A stretch of DNA of 64,000 nucleotides from Corynebacterium epidermidicanis (lineage in GTDB: Bacteria; Actinomycetota; Actinomycetes; Mycobacteriales; Mycobacteriaceae). This document shows, piece after piece, positions 10,938 through 20,110 of this stretch. The translations under genes and the position numbers were made by a program. The notes beneath the pieces are model-generated. The model ran no database searches, had not been told where the DNA came from, and worked only from the letters and a program-made list of their open reading frames with translations. Position 1 is the stretch's first letter, and each line of letters opens with the position of its first letter. The stretch is taken from assembly GCF_001021025.1 (NCBI RefSeq), contig NZ_CP011541.1, positions 2,628,073 to 2,692,072 on the forward strand, written 5' to 3'.

Positions 10938-10981
10938 AGCGCCGGCAGCCGAATCTTCAAGACCTCGATATCATCTGCGCC

Positions 10982-11938
10982 ATGCGTTTAGATAGTGACA
11001 ATCGTAAGCCATTTGTCCTGGTCAATAGCCAAAAAGTCCCTCGTAGCAACGAGCGCTTTTGGCGTGGTGTCGCACAAGAAGATTTCATCCGTGTGCATGG
11101 GAAGTTCTACGTGGATCGCAAACGTTGGGATCGGTTGCGGACCTGGGAGAAAGAGGAGGCACATGCGTGTGCGGTGGGTTGGTCGTCGATTAGCGCGGTG
11201 CTTGTAGGGAGGTCGGCGGCAATCGTCCATGGGCTACCGGTCATTTCTCGGGCGTGGGGCGCGGAGCTGGTCGCCGAACTTAACTATCCCGCCGGTAAGC
11301 GGAAGGGAGGGCGACAAGGGGGGATTGCGGGGATACTGTACCGGGGACACCATTTGTCGGAACGCCACGTCCACGCGCTTGGCGACCTCCGGGTGACCTC
11401 GAAGGCGCGCACCGTAATCGACTGCGCTCGCTACGAGGAGTTCGAGAATGCGCTGGTCATCGCGGAGGGAGCGCTGCGTCAGAGCCCAAAACTTCGCGCC
11501 GAAATCGAGGAACTGCTCAAGGAAATGAAAGGCTCGCCAGGCCTACCAAAAGCGCGACGCGTGCTGCAGTTCGCCGGCACGCAATCGGAGTCGGCCGCCG
11601 AATCCCGTGCGAAGGCGCAGTTCATCACCGCCGGGCTACACCAAGAGCACAAGATCAAGCAAAACCCCGAGCTGCTTATCGACGGCACCCGCTATCGACC
11701 CGATTTCCTCATCGATGGCTGGCTCATCGTGGAGATCGACGGGATGGAAAAGTATTTCGGCAAGCACCTGCCTCCCGACGAGGCGTTGCGAGCGGAACGG
11801 CTGCGAGAGGTGAAGCTGCAGAACGCAGGCTATCGGGTCTTGAGATTTGGGTGGGACGAGCTGGAAGCAAAGTCAGTGGTGGGGGACGTCAAAGCCGCAA
11901 TCCGTGCTCAACGGCTATCCGTTCCGCTGAGTGCCTGA
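10982..11938 (+). CDS. Conserved protein with C-terminal DUF559 / Vsr-like nuclease fold
   Basis: 318 residues. The N-terminal ~170 residues look like the AbiEi-like winged-helix arrangement found in many actinobacterial homologues (SSISAVLVGRSAAIVHGLPV and then VTSKARTVIDCAR). The C-terminal ~100 residues have the DUF559/very-short-patch-repair-like pattern, with acidic residues in YRPDFLIDG and VEIDG and then AERLREVKLQNAGYRVLRF, a PD-(D/E)xK-like layout. Function is unknown; such proteins are common and variable in corynebacteria and related genera, and a role in DNA processing or defence is only inferred. No clear ribosome binding site precedes the ATG, so a downstream start is possible. 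It follows a repeat island and two DnaA boxes. Confidence 0.7.
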   Translation: MRLDSDNRKPFVLVNSQKVPRSNERFWRGVAQEDFIRVHGKFYVDRKRWDRLRTWEKEEAHACAVGWSSISAVLVGRSAAIVHGLPVISRAWGAELVAELNYPAGKRKGGRQGGIAGILYRGHHLSERHVHALGDLRVTSKARTVIDCARYEEFENALVIAEGALRQSPKLRAEIEELLKEMKGSPGLPKARRVLQFAGTQSESAAESRAKAQFITAGLHQEHKIKQNPELLIDGTRYRPDFLIDGWLIVEIDGMEKYFGKHLPPDEALRAERLREVKLQNAGYRVLRFGWDELEAKSVVGDVKAAIRAQRLSVPLSA

Positions 11939-12144
11939 TGGGTGCTGGTGGGTGATTGATCTCGCAACCGCGAGGGCCGACCAACGGCCAGCCGGTCAGC
12001 CCACCTCGAAAACAATTTCTCCACACTTGCAACCCCGCATCCCCACAAAGACGAGCAGCTCATCGGCATTCACTGCAAAGCTTGCCAACCTGCGACCTGG
12101 GAAAACACCAAAAATAGGTGTAGCCAGGGTCACATTCTTTGGGC

Positions 12145-12183
12145 TAGTATGCTCCCCAACACCATTAGGTGACCGCGGTCACA
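12145..12183 (+). promoter_or_regulatory. Promoter region and GlxR/CRP-type operator of the IOR gene
   Basis: The 310-bp gap before the oxidoreductase gene holds a possible -10 TAGTAT at 12145-12150 and, at 12168-12183, GGTGACCGCGGTCACA. The latter matches the CRP/GlxR pattern TGTGA-N6-TCACA with one mismatch and is a perfect dyad at its core. Its place downstream of the presumed -10 would suit repression. The rest of the gap (11939-12144) shows nothing recognisable. Confidence 0.55.
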
Positions 12184-12248
12184 TCAGACCGCGACAGCAC
12201 CCCAGCTGGCCCGACCACGGCCATCAGGACCGAAGGATTGGCACACTC

Positions 12249-15200
12249 ATGACTTCTCTACTCGACCCAACCCAAGACCCAACCCGCCGCCCGAATAACT
12301 CAGAACTACGGGGCTTTTCCCTGGAAGATCGTTACACTCGCGAGGACGGCACGATCTTCCTCAACGGCATCCAGGCGCTCGCCCGCATGGTGCGAGACCG
12401 GGCAGTTCTCGATCGTCGATTAGGCCTTACCACCGGCTCGTTTATCTCTGGCTACGAGGGTTCCCCGCTGGCCGGCTACGACCTTGAGCTCGCCCGCAAG
12501 GCTCGCAAGTTCCTTGAACCGTACAACACCATCCACCAGCCGGCCCTGAACGAGGAAATCGGCGCGACCTCTGTGATGGGTTCGCAGATGGCGCAGGTCA
12601 TCAAGCCTCTCGACGGCGTGACCGGCTACTGGTACGGTAAGGCCCCCGGCTTGGACCGCGCGTCGGACGCTCTGCGCCACGCCAACATGATCGGCACCAG
12701 CCCCACCGGCGGGGCAGTAGCGATCGTCGGCGACGATCCCGGCGCGAAATCTTCCACCGTGCCGTGCGCTTCGGAGATGGAGTTGGCAGACCTCTACATG
12801 CCGATCCTGTACCCGGCCGATAGCCAAGACATCCTCGATTTGGGTGTTCACGCTGCGCTGATGTCGCGCGTGTCCGGCCTGTGGACTTCCCTGAAGATCT
12901 CTGCGCACGTCGCCGACGGTTCCTCCACCGCGCAGGTCAGCCCCGACCGAATCCAGCCGATTTACGGCGACCTCGGCATCAGCCAGCACAAGCCAAGCGG
13001 ACACCTGCTCGGCAAGAATCTCCTGGCCCTGGAGGAATCTCAACTCACAATCCGGATGCCACGCGCCGTCGAATACGCGCGCCTCAACGGCCTCAACCAG
13101 ATCCGCGTGCGCACTGGCGACGACCGCATCGGCATCGTCGCTGCTGGAAAAACCTACCTCGACGTATGCTCCGCGTTCCAGCGCATGGGAATCTCCGAGG
13201 AGGACCTGAACCGACTGGGTATCCGCCTACTGAAGCTCGGCATGGTTTACCCGATGGATCGCGACACTCTCTACCGCTTTATCGACGGCCTAGACGAGGT
13301 CATCGTGGTGGAAGAAAAGCGCGACTTCATCGAGACGATGATCCGCGAGATCCTCTACGACTACCCGCACACCCCGAACGTGCGCGGCAAGACGAACGAG
13401 GACGGCTCCGTGCTGTTCTCCCGCTTCGGCGAGCTCGACATCGACTCAGTCACCAACGGCCTGGCCAAGCGTCTGGCAACTAAGCACAACGTCGAAGCCG
13501 CGCAGCGCTGGCTGGAGCGCACCACCCCGAAGAAGAAGGGTCCGATCCAGCTTCCGCTGGCTGCTCGCTCTCCTTACTTCTGCTCTGGCTGCCCACACAA
13601 CTCCTCCACCAAGGTTGCCGAAGGCTCCCTCGTCGGCGCAGGGATCGGCTGCCACGCGATGGTGCTGCTGCAGCCGGAATCGCAGGTAGGCAACGTCGTC
13701 GGCGTGACGCAGATGGGTGGCGAAGGCACCCAGTGGATCGGTATGGCGCCGTTCGTGAAGGAAAAGCACTTCGTACAGAACCTGGGCGACGGCACCTTCG
13801 ACCACTCTGGGTCCCTGGCCGTGCGCGCCGCGGTGGCAGCCGGGGTGAATATCACCTACAAGCTGCTGTTTAACGGCACCGTGGCGATGACCGGCGGCCA
13901 GGATCCTGTGGGCGGCAAGAACCTCAACGAGACGCTCAAGGTACTGCAGGCGGAGAAGGTGGCCAAGATTGTGGTCACCACGGATGATGTCAAAACCACG
14001 CGTCGACAAGTGCCCAGTGGCGTGCAGGTCAGGCACCGCAACGAGATGATCGATATCCAGCGTGAACTCGCGGAAGTGCCGGGCGTGACCGTCCTGGTGC
14101 ATGACCAGCACTGTGCCGCCGAGAAGCGCCGTAAGCGCAAGCGTGGCCAGTTTGAGACGCCGAAGCAGCGCGTGGTCATCAACGAGCGCATCTGTGAAGG
14201 CTGTGGCGACTGTGGCGATAAGTCCAACTGCCTGTCCGTACACCCGGTTGACACCGAGTTCGGTCGCAAAACACGCATCGACCAGTCCACCTGCAACCTC
14301 GACTTCTCCTGCATCGAAGGCGACTGCCCATCCTTCATGACGGTCACCGTCCCCGACGCGGGCGTGCGCAAACAGGGCCTCAACCAGGTGAAGAAGATCA
14401 GCGCCCCAGCGCTCGACTTCGACGCGCTGCCTGAGCCGGACCGCGCGAAGGAACTCAGCGCAGGCGAAAGCTTCGGCATGCGAATCACCGGCATCGGCGG
14501 CACGGGCGTGGTCACGGTCTCCGCCGTGCTGGCCACCGCAGCTGTTATCGACGGCCTGACGGCCCGCACCGTGGACATGACCGGCCTCGCCCAGAAGGGT
14601 GGTGCGGTCGTCTCCGATGTTAAGCTTGCCGCTGGTCCGCTCGAGCAGGCCGCCAAGGTAGGCGCCGGAGAAGCCGACCTCTACCTGTGCGCCGACGGCC
14701 TCGTGGGTGCGGATGCCACCCACCTGAAGGTGGCGTCTCCGGAGCGCTCCATCGCGGTGCTGTCTACCGCCAAGGTGCCGACCGGCGAGATGGTCAAGGA
14801 CACCCGGGTGACCTACCCGCATCTTGATGACATCGCCACCCGAATCGGCAGCGCCGCGCAGCGCCTCATCCAGCTCAATCCAGTGTCCCTGGCGGAGCAA
14901 CTGTTTGGCGACTCCAACACCGCGAACATGCTGCTCGTCGGCGCGGCGTACCAAGCTGGCGCCCTGCCAATTTCCGCAGACGCCATTGAGGAAGCCATCC
15001 AGCTGAATGGGGTAGCGGTTGATCGCAACCTGCAGTCCTTCCGCCGGGGCCGTCAAGCAGTAGCAGCGCCGGAAGCGCTGCAGGCCACCCTGAAGGAAAT
15101 GCACCCAGAACCGGCGCCGGCATTCACGCAATCACTGGCGGACATCGTCAACCTACGCGTGCTGGAGCTCGCGGAGTACCAGGACACCGAATACGCCCGC

Positions 15201-15764
15201 CACTACGCAGACCGAGTTGAGACCGTACGGCGCGCCGAAGAAGCCACCGGCCTCGGCAGCACCGCGCTGTCGGAGTCGGTAGCTCGGTACCTTTACAAGC
15301 TCATGGCCTACAAGGACGAGTACGAGGTAGCACGCCTGGCCGTCGACCCGGCAGTCGCCAGCGACATCGAAGCCGACTTCGGCGCCGACGCCCGCATCAA
15401 CATCAAGCTCCACCCGCCAGTGCTGCGCGCCATGGGTCTCGACCGCAAAATCTCCCTCGGCCCCTGGGCCCGCCCAGTACTCAAAGGCCTCGCACACGGC
15501 AAGCGCCTGCGCGGCACCCGCTTCGACATCTTCGGCATGACCGAAGAACGCCGCATCGAACGCGAACTAGTCGCCGAATACGAACAGCTTATCGACGCCC
15601 TCCTGGCCCGCATCACCACCGGCACCATCGATCAGGTATGGCTGGACAAGGCGGCCGAGCTCATGGCTCTGCCAGACATGGTCCGTGGCTTCGGGGAACT
15701 CAAGCTACGCAACGTCGCGGCCTACCGCGAAGCCGTCGCCGTCGCAAAGCAGGAGCTCTTCTAG
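12249..15764 (+). CDS. Indolepyruvate ferredoxin oxidoreductase, fused alpha-beta type
   Basis: A 1171-residue fusion that oxidatively decarboxylates 2-oxo acids (indolepyruvate or similar arylpyruvates or branched-chain keto acids) to acyl-CoA with ferredoxin and thiamine diphosphate. In order: an N-terminal pyrimidine-binding-type domain (GYEGSPLAGYD, ALNEEIGATSVMGSQ), a thiamine-diphosphate domain (FCSGCPHNSSTK, GIGCHAMV, GEGTQWIG, GDGTFDHSG, NITYKLLFNGTVAMTGGQ), an iron-sulfur region (CEGCGDCGDKSNC, then CNLDFSCIEGDCPSF) and a gamma-type domain (ITGIGGTGVVTVSAVL). ATG 12249 with GAAGGA upstream is chosen; the longer upstream frame has no homologous look. A hairpin terminator follows. The true substrate cannot be told from sequence. 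Confidence 0.9.
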   Translation: MTSLLDPTQDPTRRPNNSELRGFSLEDRYTREDGTIFLNGIQALARMVRDRAVLDRRLGLTTGSFISGYEGSPLAGYDLELARKARKFLEPYNTIHQPALNEEIGATSVMGSQMAQVIKPLDGVTGYWYGKAPGLDRASDALRHANMIGTSPTGGAVAIVGDDPGAKSSTVPCASEMELADLYMPILYPADSQDILDLGVHAALMSRVSGLWTSLKISAHVADGSSTAQVSPDRIQPIYGDLGISQHKPSGHLLGKNLLALEESQLTIRMPRAVEYARLNGLNQIRVRTGDDRIGIVAAGKTYLDVCSAFQRMGISEEDLNRLGIRLLKLGMVYPMDRDTLYRFIDGLDEVIVVEEKRDFIETMIREILYDYPHTPNVRGKTNEDGSVLFSRFGELDIDSVTNGLAKRLATKHNVEAAQRWLERTTPKKKGPIQLPLAARSPYFCSGCPHNSSTKVAEGSLVGAGIGCHAMVLLQPESQVGNVVGVTQMGGEGTQWIGMAPFVKEKHFVQNLGDGTFDHSGSLAVRAAVAAGVNITYKLLFNGTVAMTGGQDPVGGKNLNETLKVLQAEKVAKIVVTTDDVKTTRRQVPSGVQVRHRNEMIDIQRELAEVPGVTVLVHDQHCAAEKRRKRKRGQFETPKQRVVINERICEGCGDCGDKSNCLSVHPVDTEFGRKTRIDQSTCNLDFSCIEGDCPSFMTVTVPDAGVRKQGLNQVKKISAPALDFDALPEPDRAKELSAGESFGMRITGIGGTGVVTVSAVLATAAVIDGLTARTVDMTGLAQKGGAVVSDVKLAAGPLEQAAKVGAGEADLYLCADGLVGADATHLKVASPERSIAVLSTAKVPTGEMVKDTRVTYPHLDDIATRIGSAAQRLIQLNPVSLAEQLFGDSNTANMLLVGAAYQAGALPISADAIEEAIQLNGVAVDRNLQSFRRGRQAVAAPEALQATLKEMHPEPAPAFTQSLADIVNLRVLELAEYQDTEYARHYADRVETVRRAEEATGLGSTALSESVARYLYKLMAYKDEYEVARLAVDPAVASDIEADFGADARINIKLHPPVLRAMGLDRKISLGPWARPVLKGLAHGKRLRGTRFDIFGMTEERRIERELVAEYEQLIDALLARITTGTIDQVWLDKAAELMALPDMVRGFGELKLRNVAAYREAVAVAKQELF

Positions 15765-15795
15765 TTCATTTGCTGCTTTGAGCTTGTTCGGGATT

Positions 15796-15836
15796 TCTCC
15801 CGTCGGACTGTCAGTCTTGACACTTCCGACGGGAGA
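15796..15836 (+). terminator. Hairpin terminator after the IOR gene
   Basis: TCTCCCGTCGGA at 15796-15807 pairs with TCCGACGGGAGA at 15825-15836, a 12-bp perfect stem followed by TTCTT, 32 bp past the stop codon. Confidence 0.85.
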
Positions 15837-15916
15837 TTCTTGGGTTTAGGGGCTGGTGGGGCGTTTATGGTGGCAACAAGGCTCCCTAGAGGTCGATACA
15901 GGCCACCACGCTCGTA

Positions 15917-16162
15917 ATGGACGCGGATACAGTACCGCAAGTAACGGCTCAGACCATGACGAGGGCGCGTGCGGAGATTCTCAAGTTTGATTCCCCTTAC
16001 CCACTCACTTACCAAGAAGAAGCATTCATCGTCGGAAGCTACATCAAAGTAGCTGTTGAGCCAAAGGCAATCTACCCTGCTATTTGCTACGTTGACACTG
16101 CGGTCTTGGTCATTTATCAAGACGGCACCACCGATTTCGCAAGTGGCAAGCTTCCCACTTAG
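15917..16162 (+). CDS. Small hypothetical protein
   Basis: 81 codons from ATG 15917, or 68 from an internal ATG at 15956. The composition (SPYPLTYQEEAFIVGSYIKVAVEP and VLVIYQDGTTDF) looks protein-like: it alternates hydrophobic strands and acidic turns. No family was recognised and no strong ribosome binding site is seen. A 149-codon frame lies antisense over the same DNA but looks worse. It sits between the IOR terminator and the repeat-flanked regulator cassette and may be a remnant of accessory DNA. Confidence 0.35.
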   Translation: MDADTVPQVTAQTMTRARAEILKFDSPYPLTYQEEAFIVGSYIKVAVEPKAIYPAICYVDTAVLVIYQDGTTDFASGKLPT

Positions 16163-16169
16163 CTTCGGC

Positions 16170-16283
16170 AACTTAACACCTAGCTTCGTCTCAACCTCAA
16201 TCCACCCCACTTGAGCTGCGAAAACAACTTAACACTTAACTTAACACCTACTTCCCACATGTGTTATGTTAGGTGTTAAGTTC
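16170..16283 (+). repeat. 114-bp direct repeat, left copy, with promoter and operator of the AlbA_2 gene
   Basis: 114 bp that recur at 17731-17844 with only three mismatches. It ends 17 bp before the start codon, so it is the promoter region of the gene. It contains TTAACAC at 16173, 16229 and 16241 and its inverse GTGTTAA at 16273. The outer pair TTAACACCTA (16241-16250) and TAGGTGTTAA (16270-16279) forms a perfect 10-bp inverted repeat around 19 bp, which looks like an operator. Confidence 0.9.
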
Positions 16284-16300
16284 CGGCAGAAGGGCCAGCG

Positions 16301-17737
16301 ATGCACGAAGAACAACTTGCACAATTAGTCACCAGTCTCCGTACGATCGGCACGGACAATCAGCACATTGAGGTCAAGAGTGGGGTTGGCAAGGAAGTTC
16401 TGGATTCTCTAAGTGCATTTTCCAATACCGGTGGGGGACTGATCATTGTCGGACTATCGGAGTCCGATGGCTTCATTCCGGTTCCGAAGTTCAACGCCAA
16501 AAGCGCGCATGATCAGCTTATTTCTCGGTGCACGCAACTCACTCCTGCGGTGCGACCAATCATTGACGTCCTTGAGTTCGAAGGCACACCAATCGTCGTT
16601 GCCGAGATTCCGGAAATCCTTCCACGGGATAAGCCCTGTTACGTCACTGAACGGGGTCAACTGAAAGGGTCGTACTATCGCGTGGGTGAATCTGACCTCA
16701 GAATGTCTATCTACGAGGTCGAGCGCCTGTTAGAGGAGCATGAGCAGCCCCGTTGGGATGAGGAGGCTTGCCCGGGGACGTCGATAAGCGAGCTGGATGC
16801 CCAGATGCTTGAGTCTTACCTTGAACGTCAACGCCCCGACCGGCCTCGTACGTTTGCAGACGGCACAGCGACTGCCCTGGAACATCTTCGAGTCACCGTC
16901 AAGGAAGAGCTCAGCCTGGCAGCGCTGTTGGCGATGGGAAACGATCCGCAAACCGTTTTCCCTCGACTGACCGTCACGTTTGCCGTTTACCCAGGGACAG
17001 AAAAAGGAGACATCCTCAGCGGGGTGCGATTGGAGGAGTCTCGTACGCTGTTTGGGCCGATTCCTGATCTTGTGCAGCAAAGCGTGGAACTTGTACGGAA
17101 GAACATGCGCACTTCAGCGCTAATCGACGGCGCATTCCGCACCGATCTTCCCGACTATCCGCTTATCGCAGTCCGCGAAGCCGTAGTCAATGCATTGATG
17201 CACCGCGATTATTCCCCACATGCGCGTGGCACTCAGGTGCAGATCAATATGTTCATCGACCGCTTGGAAGTCACTAATCCCGGCGGCTTGTACGGCAATA
17301 TGACGGAGCACAGCATCCGCACCCCAGGCAACAGCTCCACCCGAAATCAGCGTTTATCCCACTTCCTGGAAAACACCGTTTACCCAGGCGGTGGACTTGT
17401 CGCGGAAAACCGGGGTACTGGCATCGCGGTCATCGACAAGTCACTTGAACAGGCGCTCATGCCTCCGGCGGAAATCCAGAATCGGTTAGGCTCTTTCACT
17501 ATTGTCTTCCGGCGTCGCAAAGTTGCGAAAACCGAACAACACCTCGGTTCTTCTGACTTCGTAATCTTCTACCTGGGGCAACACGAAAGCGCCAGCACCT
17601 CCGAGATCGTGAACGCATCCGGTTTCAGCCGCACTGCGATCCAACGAGCTCTCAACCAAGCGATCCACGAGGGAAAGGTGGAAACAACCGAGCCACTCCG
17701 CTCCCCGAAACAGCGTTATCGACTGAAGCGAACTTAA
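16301..17737 (+). CDS. AlbA_2 / HATPase_c_4 domain regulator (RecG-like annotation family)
   Basis: 478 residues in three parts. Residues about 15-140 form an AlbA_2 (Schlafen-type) domain, with IEVKSG, then [17 protein letters not shown] and [15 protein letters not shown]. The middle contains the HATPase_c_4-like block ([19 protein letters not shown], then NPGG and [12 protein letters not shown]). The last ~65 residues are a winged-helix-like segment ([19 protein letters not shown]). Such proteins are often misnamed ATP-dependent DNA helicase RecG; they are putative DNA-binding regulators. The gene is exactly bracketed by the 114-bp direct repeats and its stop codon lies in the right copy. 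Autoregulation through the TTAACAC boxes is an inference. Confidence 0.8.
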   Translation: MHEEQLAQLVTSLRTIGTDNQHIEVKSGVGKEVLDSLSAFSNTGGGLIIVGLSESDGFIPVPKFNAKSAHDQLISRCTQLTPAVRPIIDVLEFEGTPIVVAEIPEILPRDKPCYVTERGQLKGSYYRVGESDLRMSIYEVERLLEEHEQPRWDEEACPGTSISELDAQMLESYLERQRPDRPRTFADGTATALEHLRVTVKEELSLAALLAMGNDPQTVFPRLTVTFAVYPGTEKGDILSGVRLEESRTLFGPIPDLVQQSVELVRKNMRTSALIDGAFRTDLPDYPLIAVREAVVNALMHRDYSPHARGTQVQINMFIDRLEVTNPGGLYGNMTEHSIRTPGNSSTRNQRLSHFLENTVYPGGGLVAENRGTGIAVIDKSLEQALMPPAEIQNRLGSFTIVFRRRKVAKTEQHLGSSDFVIFYLGQHESASTSEIVNASGFSRTAIQRALNQAIHEGKVETTEPLRSPKQRYRLKRT

Positions 17738-17844
17738 CACCCAGCTTCGTCACAACCTCGATCCACCCCACTTGAGCTGCGAAAACAACTTAACACTTAA
17801 CTTAACACCTACTTCCCACATGTGTTATGTTAGGTGTTAAGTTC
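17731..17844 (+). repeat. 114-bp direct repeat, right copy
   Basis: 111 of 114 bases match the left copy at 16170-16283. It begins inside the last codons of the AlbA_2 gene, so the stop TAA is part of the repeat. The same TTAACAC boxes and the 10-bp inverted pair are kept, but no gene follows on the plus strand; the next gene faces the other way. Confidence 0.9.
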
Positions 17845-17893
17845 GACCCTGGCCCCGAATTTCAGCTGCGCAGAACCCGACCACCGCGGCCAT

Positions 17894-17907
17894 GTTTCAC
17901 GTGAAAC
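17894..17907. promoter_or_regulatory. parS site (ParB binding), exact
   Basis: Exact GTTTCACGTGAAAC, 7 bp past the stop codon of the ABC permease on the minus strand. It is embedded in ATGTTTCACGTGAAACAT, a perfect 18-bp palindrome. Confidence 0.9.
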
Positions 17908-17913
17908 ATCGCG

Positions 17914-19314
17914 CTATTTTTGGGCTCGGGCGTCGTCGGCAAGCACAGTGCTGCGCAGGGGCTCAACCGCACACATCGCGAGGGCCGTGAGTGCCCAGCC
18001 CGCCACCAAATAGATCACCGCATTGAGCGTGCGGGCCACGATGTTGACCTCTTGCAGCGAGCCCAAGACTACGAACATCATCAACGCGCCAAGCGCAAAC
18101 CCCACGAGGCTGACCAGGATGATTGGCCCCATGATCTGGCGCAACGCCACTCGAATATGAAAGCTGCGTGGCACACCGAGACGGCTAAGTGCTCGCGTGA
18201 GATCCGCGCGCTCGTACACTTCGGAAGCTTGCCCGAGGAGCGTCGATACGGCAGCGATTATGAAGCCGAAGGCGATGGTGAGCATGATGCCGGAGATGAC
18301 GTCGTTAAACCACAAACTGCGGGTCGGGTCCTGCGTAAATGGCGAAGTGACGCTGCCAGCACCTTTAGGAGACAGCACCAGCACTCCCACGAGGACGCCG
18401 TAGAAGGCCGTAGCGGAGGAACGTCGCCAAGCAGCCCGAGCGTCCGTGCTGACCTTGCGGAACCCCACAAAATTTGCTGCCCCGGGCAACAGTGCTGCCA
18501 GCCGGAACCACAACTGCAGCAGGAACGGCACCCCAAGATTCAGCACGCTGATCATTACGAACAGCAAGAGGAAAACAGAAACCAGGAAACCCGAGTTGGA
18601 GCTAAGCGGCAGGCGTCGCAGAGCAACGAAGCCACCAGCAAGAACTATGATCATCATGACAAGCCGCCACCACCGCAACGCGCGCGGCATCTCCCTCCGC
18701 GCAACCCCCAGGGGCGAAACCCGAACCCGCTGCATTCCCCACGCCGAACTGGCCAACGCTAACACCAACAACACCGCGGTAACTACCACGTAACCCCACC
18801 ACGGCAGCAACAGTTCAGTGGGGGACAGGGGATTATCCTGGAAAGACAATCGACTCCCCAGCGGGGCCGTCAGCAAACTGGCCAGCCCGCCGATCACGAT
18901 GCCGACCACAGCCTGAAAACCAGTCTCTACCACCGTAATCCCCGTAATCTGTCGCGCGGACAACCCCAGCAGCCGCATCGCCGCCAAGCGCTGCTCACGC
19001 CCCGAAGCGCCCAAAACCGCCGCCTGCGAGGTCAACGAAACCAACGCCGGCAGCAAAAAGGCACAAGCAAGCACAGCCAGAAACACATAGGAATCCAACA
19101 TCGCACCGGGGTCCGGTAAATCCCGCAGCGCAGGAGAAATTTCGCTGAGATCTTGCGAGCGACGATAGAACATCCACGCCCCGCCAGCCACCACGAATGC
19201 CAGCCACGAACTTACCGAAAGCGAACAGATCGCCAACCCAGCAACCATCCCCGTCCCAATCCGAGACTTCAGGCTGCTCCGCTGCAGCTCCCACGCCAAA
19301 GACACCACGTTCAT
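17914..19314 (-). CDS. FtsX-like ABC transporter permease
   Basis: 466 residues with an N-terminal span (GMVAGLAICSLSVSSWLAFVV) and further hydrophobic blocks typical of the MacB/FtsX permease family: two groups of spans, the last ending in VAGWALTALAMCAVEPL. The segment LTSQAAVLGASGREQRLAAMRLLGLSARQI is the family's cytoplasmic coupling motif. It forms a unit with the ATPase gene upstream: the start overlaps the ATPase stop by 4 bp. The divergent two-component genes suggest a peptide-antibiotic sensing or export module, but the substrate is unknown. Confidence 0.85.
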   Translation of the reverse strand: MNVVSLAWELQRSSLKSRIGTGMVAGLAICSLSVSSWLAFVVAGGAWMFYRRSQDLSEISPALRDLPDPGAMLDSYVFLAVLACAFLLPALVSLTSQAAVLGASGREQRLAAMRLLGLSARQITGITVVETGFQAVVGIVIGGLASLLTAPLGSRLSFQDNPLSPTELLLPWWGYVVVTAVLLVLALASSAWGMQRVRVSPLGVARREMPRALRWWRLVMMIIVLAGGFVALRRLPLSSNSGFLVSVFLLLFVMISVLNLGVPFLLQLWFRLAALLPGAANFVGFRKVSTDARAAWRRSSATAFYGVLVGVLVLSPKGAGSVTSPFTQDPTRSLWFNDVISGIMLTIAFGFIIAAVSTLLGQASEVYERADLTRALSRLGVPRSFHIRVALRQIMGPIILVSLVGFALGALMMFVVLGSLQEVNIVARTLNAVIYLVAGWALTALAMCAVEPLRSTVLADDARAQK

Positions 19315-20000
19315 CGCAGCTCACCACCCATCATGCGGTCATCGTGAATGATGCCATCGCGGATCTCCACGCGACGATTCAACCAGCTAGCCACCTTCGC
19401 GTCATGCGTCACCATGATCAACGTAGTGCCGCTGGCAGCAACCAACGAGGTCAACAACTGCATCATTTCATGCCCCGTCGGCTGGTCCAACGCCCCCGTC
19501 GGCTCGTCAGCAAAGATCACCGCAGGGTTCGCGACAAGCGCGCGGGCCACCGCCACACGTTGAGCCTGACCACCGGACATCTTCGCCGGACGACGATTCG
19601 CCAACTGCGCCAAACCCAACTTCTCCAACAGCTCCAGGGCCGCCCGGCGCGCCCTGCTTTTCGACGACCCCGTCAAAATCATCGGCAACGCAATATTTTC
19701 CACCGCAGTCAGTTCCGGCAACAGCTGCCCGTCCTGAAACACGAACCCAAATTGGGTCAATCGGAGTTTGGACCGATGGGCGTCGTCAAGCTGTGCAATG
19801 TCACGGCCACCGAACAGGATCGCGCCGGACGACGGCTGCAGAATCCCCGACATGCAATGCAACAGTGTGGATTTGCCCGATCCGGACGGACCCATGATCG
19901 CGACGGTTTCACCCTGGCTGATAGACAAATTGATACCCGTGAGAACAGGGGTGGCCCCATAAGACTTGGAGACATCCCGCAAAATGAATTGATTAGACAT
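19311..20000 (-). CDS. ABC transporter ATP-binding protein (LolD/MacB type)
   Basis: About 229 residues. Walker A is GPSGSGKST, the signature motif is MSGGQAQRVAVARAL, Walker B is VIFADEPTGALD and the H-loop is in IMVTHD. ATG 20000 is chosen because GGGGAG precedes it and MSNQFILRDVSKSYG is the usual family start; the longer frame would run into the divergent promoter. It powers the FtsX-like permease encoded next to it. Confidence 0.92.
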   Translation of the reverse strand: MSNQFILRDVSKSYGATPVLTGINLSISQGETVAIMGPSGSGKSTLLHCMSGILQPSSGAILFGGRDIAQLDDAHRSKLRLTQFGFVFQDGQLLPELTAVENIALPMILTGSSKSRARRAALELLEKLGLAQLANRRPAKMSGGQAQRVAVARALVANPAVIFADEPTGALDQPTGHEMMQLLTSLVAASGTTLIMVTHDAKVASWLNRRVEIRDGIIHDDRMMGGELR

Positions 20001-20110
20001 GCTCCCCATTTCACTCGACCGCGCACCCAGCCACGATGGCGCCCGCACTGATCTTCACAGTAGTGCCAACACTACCGCGCCGAGATTGTGCGCCCGCTAG
20101 GGTAGGGGAA

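Noticed and set aside
10421-10960. 179-codon minus-strand frame with FGLDRFGLV and RRPAPGG repeats
   Set aside because: It only spans the 21-bp and 15-bp tandem arrays and the inverted-repeat element; no unique protein-like sequence or start signal.
13446-15131. 561-codon minus-strand frame inside the IOR gene
   Set aside because: High-GC antisense frame; the plus-strand gene has all family motifs.
15761-16210. 149-codon minus-strand frame overlapping the IOR end
   Set aside because: It would overlap the IOR terminator and the promoter repeat, and its sequence shows no family pattern; the plus-strand small ORF looks better.
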